Source of the DNA: Flammeovirgaceae bacterium
GTDB lineage: Bacteria > Bacteroidota > Bacteroidia > Cytophagales > Cyclobacteriaceae
Length of the DNA: 37,500 nt
Direction: 5' to 3'
Assembly: GCA_021299455.1 (NCBI GenBank)
Contig: JAJTGQ010000104.1
Location: forward strand, 1-37,500
The translations under genes and the position numbers were made by a program. The notes below the pieces were generated by a model, which had not been told where the DNA came from, did no database searches, and was given only the letters and a program-made list of their open reading frames with translations. This document shows positions 8,110 through 15,767 of this stretch, one piece after another (positions within the stretch are counted from its first letter, which is position 1; each line of letters opens with the position of its first letter).

Positions 8110-8667
8110 TTACATCATTTCCTCTGGTTGATTCCTCTTTACAAAAATGGAGGTGATCAAAGAAACAATTGCGTAGAAAATAAGTCCGAATCCATAAGAC
8201 TTAATAGAACCTATCGCTGAAAACTGCCCGACAGCTCGTTCCCTTGCGTCCTCCATTGCTTTATCCATTTGATCCTCAGGCATACCAAAACTTTCCATCA
8301 TTTTCTCAGTAGTTTCAATACTTACATCAATCAATTTTGCTGGTAACTCGGTATCTATAACTGTATATAGCAGTATCATAAAAGCAGTAGAGATCACCCC
8401 AGAAACTGCGAGTAGCACAAATCCATGCTGGAACGCCTTGCCATACGAAACGAATCCACCAATTTCATTTCTGTAGTTGATCCCCGCATAAATAGTTGCA
8501 CCCAATAATAGAACGAGAACAAATATTCCGAATTTCCAATCTGCCAAAATCGTATAATCGGCAGCGTATGCGATTACTGTAAGCACTATGCTAACACCGC
8601 CTAAGATTGAGCCCCATTTTGCTGCGTGCTGTAAGAATGATACTTGAGGAGTAGTTGTTTCTTCCAT
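8110..8667 (-). CDS. DUF4199 membrane protein (copy 1)
   Basis: A 185-residue protein with four predicted membrane segments (about 13-30, 39-58, 79-103 and 150-172). A soluble, acidic, helical stretch lies between the third and fourth (TEKMMESFGMPEDQMDKAMEDARERAV), followed by a short basic tail. This is the DUF4199 layout, a Bacteroidota family without known function. It is separated by 2 bases from a second DUF4199 gene and by 6 from a polyprenyl glycosyltransferase gene, suggesting a shared envelope role. ATG start at 8667. Confidence 0.85.
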   Translation of the reverse strand: MEETTTPQVSFLQHAAKWGSILGGVSIVLTVIAYAADYTILADWKFGIFVLVLLLGATIYAGINYRNEIGGFVSYGKAFQHGFVLLAVSGVISTAFMILLYTVIDTELPAKLIDVSIETTEKMMESFGMPEDQMDKAMEDARERAVGQFSAIGSIKSYGFGLIFYAIVSLITSIFVKRNQPEEMM

Positions 8668-8669
8668 AA

Positions 8670-9206
8670 TTATTGGTTTTTAGGTTGACGTCTTAAAATT
8701 ACTGATATTATTATGCTAATAAAAAAACTGATCACAAAGCTTTGCCAGAAATAGTGTTTGGCTAGAATGTAACTATTGGTAGCAGAAATGTACTCCAAAT
8801 TACGTTGATACTCAATTTTTCCTATCCGCTCAATCGCTTCTGCGGGCATTGCTTTCATCTGTTCCACTGCTGTGGTCACATAGTCTGACAAAAATGCTGG
8901 AAAAATTCCAGACCAAACCAAAATCAAAACTGAGGTAATCAAAGCAAACAGAATAGTAAAGAGGAAATTGGCAATCATCCCCTGCCAAAAGAAAATGATC
9001 CCATCTTGATAGTTGTCTCTGATTTCTTTTAGAGTGAGCGTCATGAAAATGGCAAAGAGGAAAATTCGAAAATCAAAAAATATCATGAATAAGAATGGAT
9101 GCTTGCCCAGGAAATAGAGTGCCAGCAAAATGAAAAACCCCAGCACTCCCGCAATCGCACCATTTCGCAAGGAGACCGACACTAGAGGAGGCGCATTCTT
9201 AAGCAT
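8670..9206 (-). CDS. DUF4199 membrane protein (copy 2)
   Basis: A 178-residue paralogue of the neighbouring DUF4199 protein. It has the same arrangement: hydrophobic segments near 17-35, 39-57, 70-100 and 149-172, and a soluble helical insert between the third and fourth (VEQMKAMPAEAIERIGKIEYQRNLEYI). The start is taken as ATG 9206 because the codon before it is TTG. It overlaps the end of the dihydroorotase-like gene by 8 bases, so the two are likely translationally coupled. Sequence identity to copy 1 is low outside the family pattern, so the duplication is old. Confidence 0.85.
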   Translation of the reverse strand: MLKNAPPLVSVSLRNGAIAGVLGFFILLALYFLGKHPFLFMIFFDFRIFLFAIFMTLTLKEIRDNYQDGIIFFWQGMIANFLFTILFALITSVLILVWSGIFPAFLSDYVTTAVEQMKAMPAEAIERIGKIEYQRNLEYISATNSYILAKHYFWQSFVISFFISIIISVILRRQPKNQ

Positions 9207-10461
9207 CAATCCACTGCTTATTGTTATTGAACACTGCCACCGCCTTTCCTTTCAACTCTTTACCAAACCAGGGCGAATTCTTCGATTTCGAGAAATTGGT
9301 TTTCTCATCGAAGCGCCATTCGCGATTAGGATCAAACAATGTCAAGTTGGCTTTTTCATCTACCTCAATAACCGGCACCGGCAACTGAAGAATAAGTCGG
9401 GGTGCTGTGGTCACCTTTGCAATAAGGTCTTCTACATCAACCCATTTGCTTAACTGAGTCAGTTGGGAGGCAAATGTCTGTAGGTTTGTTATTCCAAAGT
9501 CAGCCTGGTCAAACTCCAACAATTTACTTTCATCGTCTTGTGGCAAATGCCCGCTCGACAAGACATCAATCGTTCCATCCTTAAAGCCCTTTATCAGAGC
9601 ATCATTATCAATTTTCTCCCGAAGTGGCGGGTTGAGCTTATAGTTGGTATCAAAATCTTCCAGATAGCTATCATCCAACAAGGCTTGATATCCGACTACA
9701 TCGCAACTTACTTTCATTCCTTTTTTCTTTGCCGAACGAATGAGGTCGACCGTCCGGCCAGTTGATATTCGGGACAAGTGCAACCTTCCCCCCGCATACT
9801 CCAACAGCTCCAGGTTTTTTCGTACTGCGATCTCTTCAGCAATTCGGGGCATACCTTTGAGCCCCAACGAGGTACTATTCTCACCTTCATGCATTTGCCC
9901 AAATAAATTCAGCCAATGATCTTCGGAATGATCGATGAGAAGCCCATCAAACTTCTGGATGTATTGCAATGATTTTAGAAAAAGATCGGTATGAACAAGT
10001 GACTTTAGCCCATCAGTAAAAGCTACTGCGCCCGCTTCGTGCAGGTCGATCATTTCAGTCAGCTCTTCTCCTTTGCAATTTTTTGTCACCGCAGCCATTG
10101 CATGCAGTTGCACCAACCGAGTTGAATTCGCTTGTGTGATGTAGCTGATCTCATTCTTTGATTGTACCGCTGGTTGCGTGTTCGGCAACAAAACTACTTC
10201 TGTAAATCCACCGGCCGCAGCCGCTTTTGTCAAACTAAGTAAATCCTCTTTGTGCTCTAGCCCCGGATCGCCCACGAACGCACCCAGATCCATCCATCCG
10301 ATACTCAGCAACATGCCGTCCGCCTCAATCACACGATCTGCCGAATAGTTTTTGTCGCCAATTTCGGTAATACGCCCACCCGAGATAACTATGTTCTTCT
10401 TTTTGAGATGATAGGTCGAGCCTGGTGAAACAATTTTTGCGGATTGGATGACTACTTTCAT
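9199..10461 (-). CDS. Dihydroorotase homologue lacking catalytic residues
   Basis: A 420-residue amidohydrolase-superfamily protein, clearly of the dihydroorotase lineage: LLPNTQP (91-97), TNYKLNPPLRE (272-282), FKDGTIDV (293-300) and the C-terminal WFGKELKGKAVAVF. The catalytic machinery is altered. The DxHxH metal site reads D58-L-G60-A-F62. The second His of the HxxHxST motif is Arg (LHLSRIST, R231). The TPHHL-like segment is VVGYQAL. The catalytic Asp of DHAPH is Gly (GHLPQ, 304-308). It is therefore probably not an active dihydroorotase. Known parallels are inactive PyrC-like subunits that support aspartate carbamoyltransferase; no such gene is in this window. ATG start at 10461, 2 bases after the toxin gene. 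Confidence 0.88.
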   Translation of the reverse strand: MKVVIQSAKIVSPGSTYHLKKKNIVISGGRITEIGDKNYSADRVIEADGMLLSIGWMDLGAFVGDPGLEHKEDLLSLTKAAAAGGFTEVVLLPNTQPAVQSKNEISYITQANSTRLVQLHAMAAVTKNCKGEELTEMIDLHEAGAVAFTDGLKSLVHTDLFLKSLQYIQKFDGLLIDHSEDHWLNLFGQMHEGENSTSLGLKGMPRIAEEIAVRKNLELLEYAGGRLHLSRISTGRTVDLIRSAKKKGMKVSCDVVGYQALLDDSYLEDFDTNYKLNPPLREKIDNDALIKGFKDGTIDVLSSGHLPQDDESKLLEFDQADFGITNLQTFASQLTQLSKWVDVEDLIAKVTTAPRLILQLPVPVIEVDEKANLTLFDPNREWRFDEKTNFSKSKNSPWFGKELKGKAVAVFNNNKQWIDA

Positions 10462-10463
10462 AA

Positions 10464-10796
10464 TTAACCGTTCAGAAGACTTACAATTAAATCTTTCACT
10501 TGGTCTGATTTTTCCTTTTTGATAGAACCTGCTTTGTATTGAATAATTGATTTCTCAACAGTAAAAATTCTGCCGGGCCGAATGTAACTTGCTCTTGTTA
10601 GTCCTCTCTCCAAGAAATCATCTATACCCAGCTCAATAGCTAACTTATCTCCTTTGTCTTTACTGGTAACTTGGCAAAGCACAATGTCATCGCCTGACAA
10701 AACGAAAAGGACTAATGCCGGACGCTTTTTTACCGATGATAAATCTGAAAATGGAAAAGGGACGACAACCACATCACCTCTTACAAATTCTTCCAT
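10464..10796 (-). CDS. PemK/MazF-family toxin
   Basis: A 110-residue protein of the CcdB/PemK fold, normally an mRNA endoribonuclease. It shows the family opening RGDVVVVPFPFSD, then KKRPALVL, a central VLCQVTSK strand, and SYIRPGRIFTVEKS. The start is taken at ATG 10796 (MEEFVRGDVV). The frame runs open to 10823, but that codon is upstream of the conserved fold. It overlaps the 3' end of the antitoxin gene by 16 bases, the usual coupling of toxin to antitoxin. RNase activity is known for the family and not shown here. Confidence 0.85.
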   Translation of the reverse strand: MEEFVRGDVVVVPFPFSDLSSVKKRPALVLFVLSGDDIVLCQVTSKDKGDKLAIELGIDDFLERGLTRASYIRPGRIFTVEKSIIQYKAGSIKKEKSDQVKDLIVSLLNG

Positions 10797-10975
10797 GCCT
10801 CGTCTTCTTCTGGTGAATCCCAATCCCGGGACAATGATTTTTCTGACACAATGTGAGTAAGAATTTTATCCGACTGCTGCTTTTGTCTTAAAAAAAGCAA
10901 ATAATCGAATAATTCCTTCAGTAATCCCTCTGGAGTATTCTTAATCTCTTCGGAAAGGACTTCTCTTGTTGACAT
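10781..10975 (-). CDS. DUF2281-like antitoxin partner
   Basis: A 64-residue protein with an amphipathic helical N-terminal half (EGLLKELFDYLLFLRQKQ), as in DUF2281 proteins. The acidic C-terminal tail DWDSPEEDEAW is common to antitoxins encoded just before PemK/MazF toxins. The tail would be expected to wrap the toxin, and the N-terminal half would mediate dimerisation or DNA binding; both points are inference from similar pairs. ATG start at 10975, 9 bases after the BatA-like gene. Confidence 0.75.
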   Translation of the reverse strand: MSTREVLSEEIKNTPEGLLKELFDYLLFLRQKQQSDKILTHIVSEKSLSRDWDSPEEDEAWKNL

Positions 10976-10984
10976 CTAACAAAT

Positions 10985-12952
10985 TTACTTTAAAAATCGA
11001 ATCAATAGTATTTCGGCAAGTAAAAAGAGCAACGCCAACACAATCGCATACTTCCACAATGGCGTGCCCAAATATCTCTCTTTTATTTCGTTGCGGAAAG
11101 CGTCTGTACTGCCGGCATCAAAAATGGAGATAGACGGGCTACCGCCTAACCGAAGTTTGACCTCCTCCGGCTTTAGGTTCTCCAGTAACGACTCTTCCTT
11201 TGTAAGGTTAAACGCGACCAAACCTAGCGTGTCTTTCTGGAGAACCATCGAATAAAATCCTCTTTCCAGCAAAAATTTTGGTAACTCCAGAACGATACGG
11301 CTACCCACCTTCCGTTGGGTTGGTATCACTTCCTGCTTTCCGATCATTTTAATAGGAACATCTCCTAACAAACTGTCACCCTCAAAGGAGAAAATCGTTG
11401 AAGAAAGTGAGTGATACAAACGCTCCTGATTCCGGCTACCCAACGAAGCCAGCCGGTACATCACAGGCACAAAAAGCGCATGGGCATAAAAATCGGTGGT
11501 CGACTTAATGAGGGGACAAGCCAGTACGAACAAATCGTTCACCTGAGATAAGAATGGCCTTCCGTCTTTGAAGGTAAGAATAGCAGAACGATCAGCGCCC
11601 CAGTCAAGAACTTTCGTAGCAACGGGCATCGCCATGGCACTATTTATCTCTTCAAACACATTTTGGAAAAGTGGCGCCTTAAAATCGGGAAGGGCTAGCG
11701 ACAACGGTTGTTCCTGTTTATTTATTTTGACCGCACCTCGTATCAGTTGCTGATAGGAATTCTCATCTGACAACAAAGCAGGGATCAATAATATCGAATG
11801 ATTTTTTCGAAGACCGTTTAATGTCGTTAACAGAGGTAATTCAATTTTCTCCAATTGATTAACAACAATCAAATCAACGTCATTCAATAAACTATAATTC
11901 AAGTTGGCAGTCTGGAAACTCGAAAAAGTGAAAAGCTCCTTATTGCCAAATACCCGTTCGACAGGCGTGGCTTCTTTGTTGCTCTTTATTTCTAGCACTT
12001 TTAATTTGGTTGTGAGATTCAACGTAAAATAAAACTCATTATCAAAACTAACGGGATAGTCACTAAATGAGAGCACCGCCTTATTTAATCCTTTCAGACC
12101 AGTTGGCAAATCGAACACCAGAGAATTGGTGCTATTCGGTTCAATGTTGATCGATGCGGCCGATGCCTGTATGGAATTGATAGATAGTTTTGTGACTAAG
12201 CCCTCCACCGCGCGGTCTCCCACATTTCGCAAGCGAACGTGAATGGCATTTTTTTCACCCTTTGTTATTGATGGATTTTCCAAGTAAACTGTATCGACCA
12301 GCACATTTGACAATTTACTGGTTTTGATAGGCACTAACTTGATCAACAGGGACGAATCAGTTTTTGAAACATTCCCGAATGTTGCGCTTTGAAAATCGGA
12401 TATCCAAAAAAGTGTATTGGCCTCATCCAAGATGCGGCTTTCAATCTCCTGGGCACTTCTGCTAATGGACGAAAGCCGAAGTCTTGAAAGTTCATCTTCG
12501 ACTTCGGTCTTCGCTTTGAAGGAATTCGAGAAGGAAGCAAAATCATTTGTGATCAATTGATACTTAACATCGGGAGGTAAGGCCGTTACAATCTCCCGCA
12601 CCCGTTCACTCGCTTCATCGATGGCTCGCTTTTTTTCAGCGACCGGTGCAGACATACTCAATGAATTGTCAATATAGATGGCAACATTTTTTTGAGAGCC
12701 CACCTGCTCGGCTGCTGGCAGAAAGGGTTGTGCAAAAGCCATTACCAAAAAGAAGATGAAAAGCAGCCGAGCCGCCAAAATCAAATATTGCTTTATCTTC
12801 CTTTTTTGGGTGGTCTCTTGCTTTACTTGCTTTAAAAAACGCGTATTCGAAAAGTAGATCTGTGTCGTTTTGCGAAAATTGAAAAGATGAATGAGAATGG
12901 GTATCAGCAAGGCACCGAGTGCCCAAAGAAAGGACGGGAACTGAAAAATCAT
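10985..12952 (-). CDS. BatA-domain membrane protein with von Willebrand A region
   Basis: A 655-residue inner-membrane protein. Residues 1-80 are the aerotolerance-regulator N-terminal (BatA) domain: PSFLWALGALLIPILIHLFNF, a membrane segment, then RKIKQYLILAARLLFIFFLVMAFAQP. A VWA-like region follows, with the metal-site pattern IYIDNSLSMS (about 91-100; DxSxS kept). The middle contains a CARDB-like beta-sandwich region (SITKGEKNAIHVRLRNVGDRAVEG, about 230-300) and a Rossmann-like stretch. A transmembrane helix ends the protein (about 634-652). The large soluble part should face the periplasm. The usual Bat operon partners and MoxR ATPase are absent here. Confidence 0.88.
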   Translation of the reverse strand: MIFQFPSFLWALGALLIPILIHLFNFRKTTQIYFSNTRFLKQVKQETTQKRKIKQYLILAARLLFIFFLVMAFAQPFLPAAEQVGSQKNVAIYIDNSLSMSAPVAEKKRAIDEASERVREIVTALPPDVKYQLITNDFASFSNSFKAKTEVEDELSRLRLSSISRSAQEIESRILDEANTLFWISDFQSATFGNVSKTDSSLLIKLVPIKTSKLSNVLVDTVYLENPSITKGEKNAIHVRLRNVGDRAVEGLVTKLSINSIQASAASINIEPNSTNSLVFDLPTGLKGLNKAVLSFSDYPVSFDNEFYFTLNLTTKLKVLEIKSNKEATPVERVFGNKELFTFSSFQTANLNYSLLNDVDLIVVNQLEKIELPLLTTLNGLRKNHSILLIPALLSDENSYQQLIRGAVKINKQEQPLSLALPDFKAPLFQNVFEEINSAMAMPVATKVLDWGADRSAILTFKDGRPFLSQVNDLFVLACPLIKSTTDFYAHALFVPVMYRLASLGSRNQERLYHSLSSTIFSFEGDSLLGDVPIKMIGKQEVIPTQRKVGSRIVLELPKFLLERGFYSMVLQKDTLGLVAFNLTKEESLLENLKPEEVKLRLGGSPSISIFDAGSTDAFRNEIKERYLGTPLWKYAIVLALLFLLAEILLIRFLK

Positions 12953-13003
12953 TCGGGCAAAATTACGATAATATGTTGGAAAATGCCTGCTGCCAGGTGG
13001 CCG

Positions 13004-13639
13004 CTAATCACGCAAATTCTTCCTCATGTACTTTTGACAAATAGGACAGTTTTGCCAAACATGGCCGCGAGCGGGGCAATAGGCTCTGCCAAAATAAATG
13101 ATTTGCAGATGCACTTTGTTCCAACGGTCCTCGGGTATCAGCCTTTTCAAGTCACGCTCGGTTTGCTCTACATTTTTACCGGTACTTAAACCCCACCGGT
13201 ACGCTAGCCTATGGATATGGGTGTCGACCGGAAAAGCCGGTTTGCCAAACCACTGAGTCATCACAACGGAAGCCGTTTTATGTCCCACCGCAGGAAGTTC
13301 TTCCAAGGCTTCGAACGTATCTGGCACCTGGCCCTCATACCTTTCAATCAGTATCTTTGATAGTCCCCAGATACCTTTCGATTTCATGGGCGATAGGCCG
13401 CAAGGTTTAATAATCTCCCTGATCTCTTCCACCGACATCTTTACCATGTCGAAAGGATTATCAGCTTTCTTAAAAAGCAATGGCGTTATCTTGTTTACCC
13501 GTTCATCTGTGCATTGTGCAGATAACAACACGGCCACAAGTAGCGTATAGGCGTCTTTGTGGTGAAGCGGAGTCTCAACGGTTGGATAAAACGCATCTAA
13601 AATATGTAAGATGTCAGTTACTTTATCTGTTTTGGTCAT
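13004..13639 (-). CDS. nth: Endonuclease III
   Basis: A 211-residue base-excision repair DNA glycosylase/AP lyase for oxidised pyrimidines. The helix-hairpin-helix is LPAVGHKTASVV with catalytic Lys K121, and the catalytic Asp is D139 in FPVDTHIHRL. The iron-sulfur loop is unusual: CPARGHVWQNCPICQK gives C188, C198 and C201, and no fourth cysteine follows. E. coli Nth has C-x6-C-x2-C-x5-C. The [4Fe-4S] cluster may thus be absent or differently ligated. ATG start at 13639; it is the first gene upstream of the BatA-like gene, with a 51-base gap, so co-transcription is possible. Confidence 0.92.
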   Translation of the reverse strand: MTKTDKVTDILHILDAFYPTVETPLHHKDAYTLLVAVLLSAQCTDERVNKITPLLFKKADNPFDMVKMSVEEIREIIKPCGLSPMKSKGIWGLSKILIERYEGQVPDTFEALEELPAVGHKTASVVMTQWFGKPAFPVDTHIHRLAYRWGLSTGKNVEQTERDLKRLIPEDRWNKVHLQIIYFGRAYCPARGHVWQNCPICQKYMRKNLRD

Positions 13640-13696
13640 AGCTGCGATAAATACGCGAAACTAACAATACGATAAATCGAATGTTTCAGCGATGAA

Positions 13697-15763
13697 TCAT
13701 TTATGAGCCTTCACCACTATTTGCTGGTCACCATCTGCATCCGGATAGAAAAGGAGCAAACTCTGTTTCTTATCGAACGCAAGTTTACCGGGAGAGTTGT
13801 GAACCTGAAACCCATTGCCAAAATGAAAAGAGGGAAGAAAAATTTCGGTAGGAGCATCAATGGACTTATTCCGTTTGAATTTCAGGTAAAATTCTTTTTT
13901 TTCAACATTGAAGAAATATTCGAGCGGTTCGCCTGCTATTTTATATGGATAAGGTCGGATGGCCGCTGCCAGCGCTCTGCCTCCAGAATTGATATCATCT
14001 TTATTTTTTTGCTGCGACTTACTAAAAATAGAGAGGTCTTCGCCATTCCATTGATCACCATGTTTGTTTTCGTTATCTGCTGTGTAGTTCCACAATGTGT
14101 AACTGAGTTGATTGGACTCCATCGCTCTAAATGAGCGATCCAGACACGCTTCTTGATCAGCAAAATCTCCGGTACTAAATGCTTTTTTTTCACCCATATC
14201 AAAAGGAATTCCGAATTCGCCAACGAGTGTAGGATTATTTCCCAAAGAGCGGGCAGTTTCCTCTTTGCGGTTAGCCATGTTATCATGAAATGTTTTGCGA
14301 ATTGCGTGTCTTCCAAAAACGGGCTTCCCTTTAACTACATCCACGCCAAACCAAGCAGAATATTCTTTCGTGAGTAATGTTGCGGCATCGTACCAATGTC
14401 CGGCATTCACAAGTCTCTTCGCTTCTTCGGTTGCGAATTCCGGCATCTGATGAAATAGAGCCGGCTCTGCAAAAATCAACCAGCTACTATCTACCGCATG
14501 CATTTGCTTTTGAAAAGCCAGTGCAAAAGGTCTGAAATAGTCTTTTGAGAAGTCAACCTGCTTGCCATCGATCTCGCTAAAATAGTTGGGTTTTAGCACG
14601 GTTGGTTTTTGTTGCGAGTCATAGTTCCAAACACCGGCATTCTTCCAAATGTCCATTTCCGGAGCCTTCCACGAAGAGAATTTGTTAGGATTAACCAGCA
14701 CTCTTCCTTTTGATTTTTGTCCGGAGAATGCAAATTCATAGCGCTCCACTTCCAACGCATTACCCGCACCCAACACCATGCCCTCAAATGGCGTAGGCAT
14801 AATCCCGTTCTTTAAAAGACCAAATGCGTTCAAATCAGTCATTCCAATATATCCGGCTCCGGGTTCATTGAAGGTATCAAAGCCAATCACGTTGGGGAGG
14901 CCTTTTAGTTTTAGGGCAACTTGCTTGATCGCATTGATGTAATGTGCCTGTAAATAATCTTGTGCACTTACACTATCAATCTTTACCTGAGGCGCAAAAT
15001 CATTCCCTCCAAAGAAAAGCGTAAACATAGTGGCTGCACCTAGCTTATTGTAGTTGGTAGGCCAAATCATACGCGGAAAAGGATCACCCTTGACATTGTG
15101 AATTATAGCCGAACCCGCCTCGGTAAACTTGAGCGGATCAAAACCCACTTTATCGAGTGTCCAATAGGGAGCTCCGTCACCACCTGTGAATCTGCTCCAA
15201 ACATCCTGATGAGGATCGATAAAGACATTGATATGGTGATCATCTGCCTTCTTAACGATTGCTTGGATATAATTGAGGTAATTCTCGTCATACAGTCCAG
15301 GGCCGGCATGTTCGATGGCCTCCCAGGTCACCAACAACCGAACAAACCGATAACCCCACTGATAGAGTCGCTCAAAGTGTTCATCAGCCTGATTGAGTGG
15401 AAATGGCCTTCCCACAGACGATACGTTATAGACGGTCTCATAAAACTGTTCTTTTTGATGACTCGGAATCAAAGGTTCAAATGGAAGTTTCGTACTCCCT
15501 CCCACGTTGATACCATGTAAAATCATGGCGCGACCAGTGGGATCAACAAACCATATTCCTTTGGAGGAAATATTCTTCTGTAGTGAATCGCTTTTTGAAG
15601 GTGCCGACTGACCGGCAGGTAGCTGGCGGCTTTCGCTAACCTGTAAGCCGGAAATACTATAACTTGGAAATGGACTATCAACAAATAGATAGACGGCAAT
15701 TACAATAACAGTTGCAAAAATTACCAGTAAAGATCCAATAGCGATTTTTTTTAGTCGACTCAT
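13697..15763 (-). CDS. Membrane-anchored GH5 hydrolase, endoglycoceramidase/steryl-glucosidase type
   Basis: A 688-residue glycoside hydrolase. An N-terminal membrane helix (about 6-27) with few residues before it suggests an anchored periplasmic or surface enzyme. The GH5 barrel starts at WFVDPTGRAMILHGINVGG (71-89). The acid/base Glu is E300 in FDTFNEPGAG and the nucleophile is E516 in LVGEFGIP. Family-specific landmarks are IDPHQDVWSR, HWYDAATLL (456-464) and AAAIRPYPYKIAG (599-611), followed by a C-terminal beta-sandwich to 688. These point to the endoglycoceramidase / sterylglucosidase branch rather than to cellulases. It follows the NamZ-like gene by 4 bases, so the two form an operon. 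The natural substrate (glycolipid or other beta-glucoside) is inference. Confidence 0.85.
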   Translation of the reverse strand: MSRLKKIAIGSLLVIFATVIVIAVYLFVDSPFPSYSISGLQVSESRQLPAGQSAPSKSDSLQKNISSKGIWFVDPTGRAMILHGINVGGSTKLPFEPLIPSHQKEQFYETVYNVSSVGRPFPLNQADEHFERLYQWGYRFVRLLVTWEAIEHAGPGLYDENYLNYIQAIVKKADDHHINVFIDPHQDVWSRFTGGDGAPYWTLDKVGFDPLKFTEAGSAIIHNVKGDPFPRMIWPTNYNKLGAATMFTLFFGGNDFAPQVKIDSVSAQDYLQAHYINAIKQVALKLKGLPNVIGFDTFNEPGAGYIGMTDLNAFGLLKNGIMPTPFEGMVLGAGNALEVERYEFAFSGQKSKGRVLVNPNKFSSWKAPEMDIWKNAGVWNYDSQQKPTVLKPNYFSEIDGKQVDFSKDYFRPFALAFQKQMHAVDSSWLIFAEPALFHQMPEFATEEAKRLVNAGHWYDAATLLTKEYSAWFGVDVVKGKPVFGRHAIRKTFHDNMANRKEETARSLGNNPTLVGEFGIPFDMGEKKAFSTGDFADQEACLDRSFRAMESNQLSYTLWNYTADNENKHGDQWNGEDLSIFSKSQQKNKDDINSGGRALAAAIRPYPYKIAGEPLEYFFNVEKKEFYLKFKRNKSIDAPTEIFLPSFHFGNGFQVHNSPGKLAFDKKQSLLLFYPDADGDQQIVVKAHK

Positions 15764-15767
15764 CTCA

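Noticed and set aside
10980-10987. TAAATTTG on the minus strand, a full TAnnTTTG match 4 bases before the antitoxin ATG
   Set aside because: It overlaps the stop codon of the BatA-like gene, the only upstream TTG is 15 bases away, and the start site would fall inside the antitoxin frame; more likely chance in AT-rich sequence.
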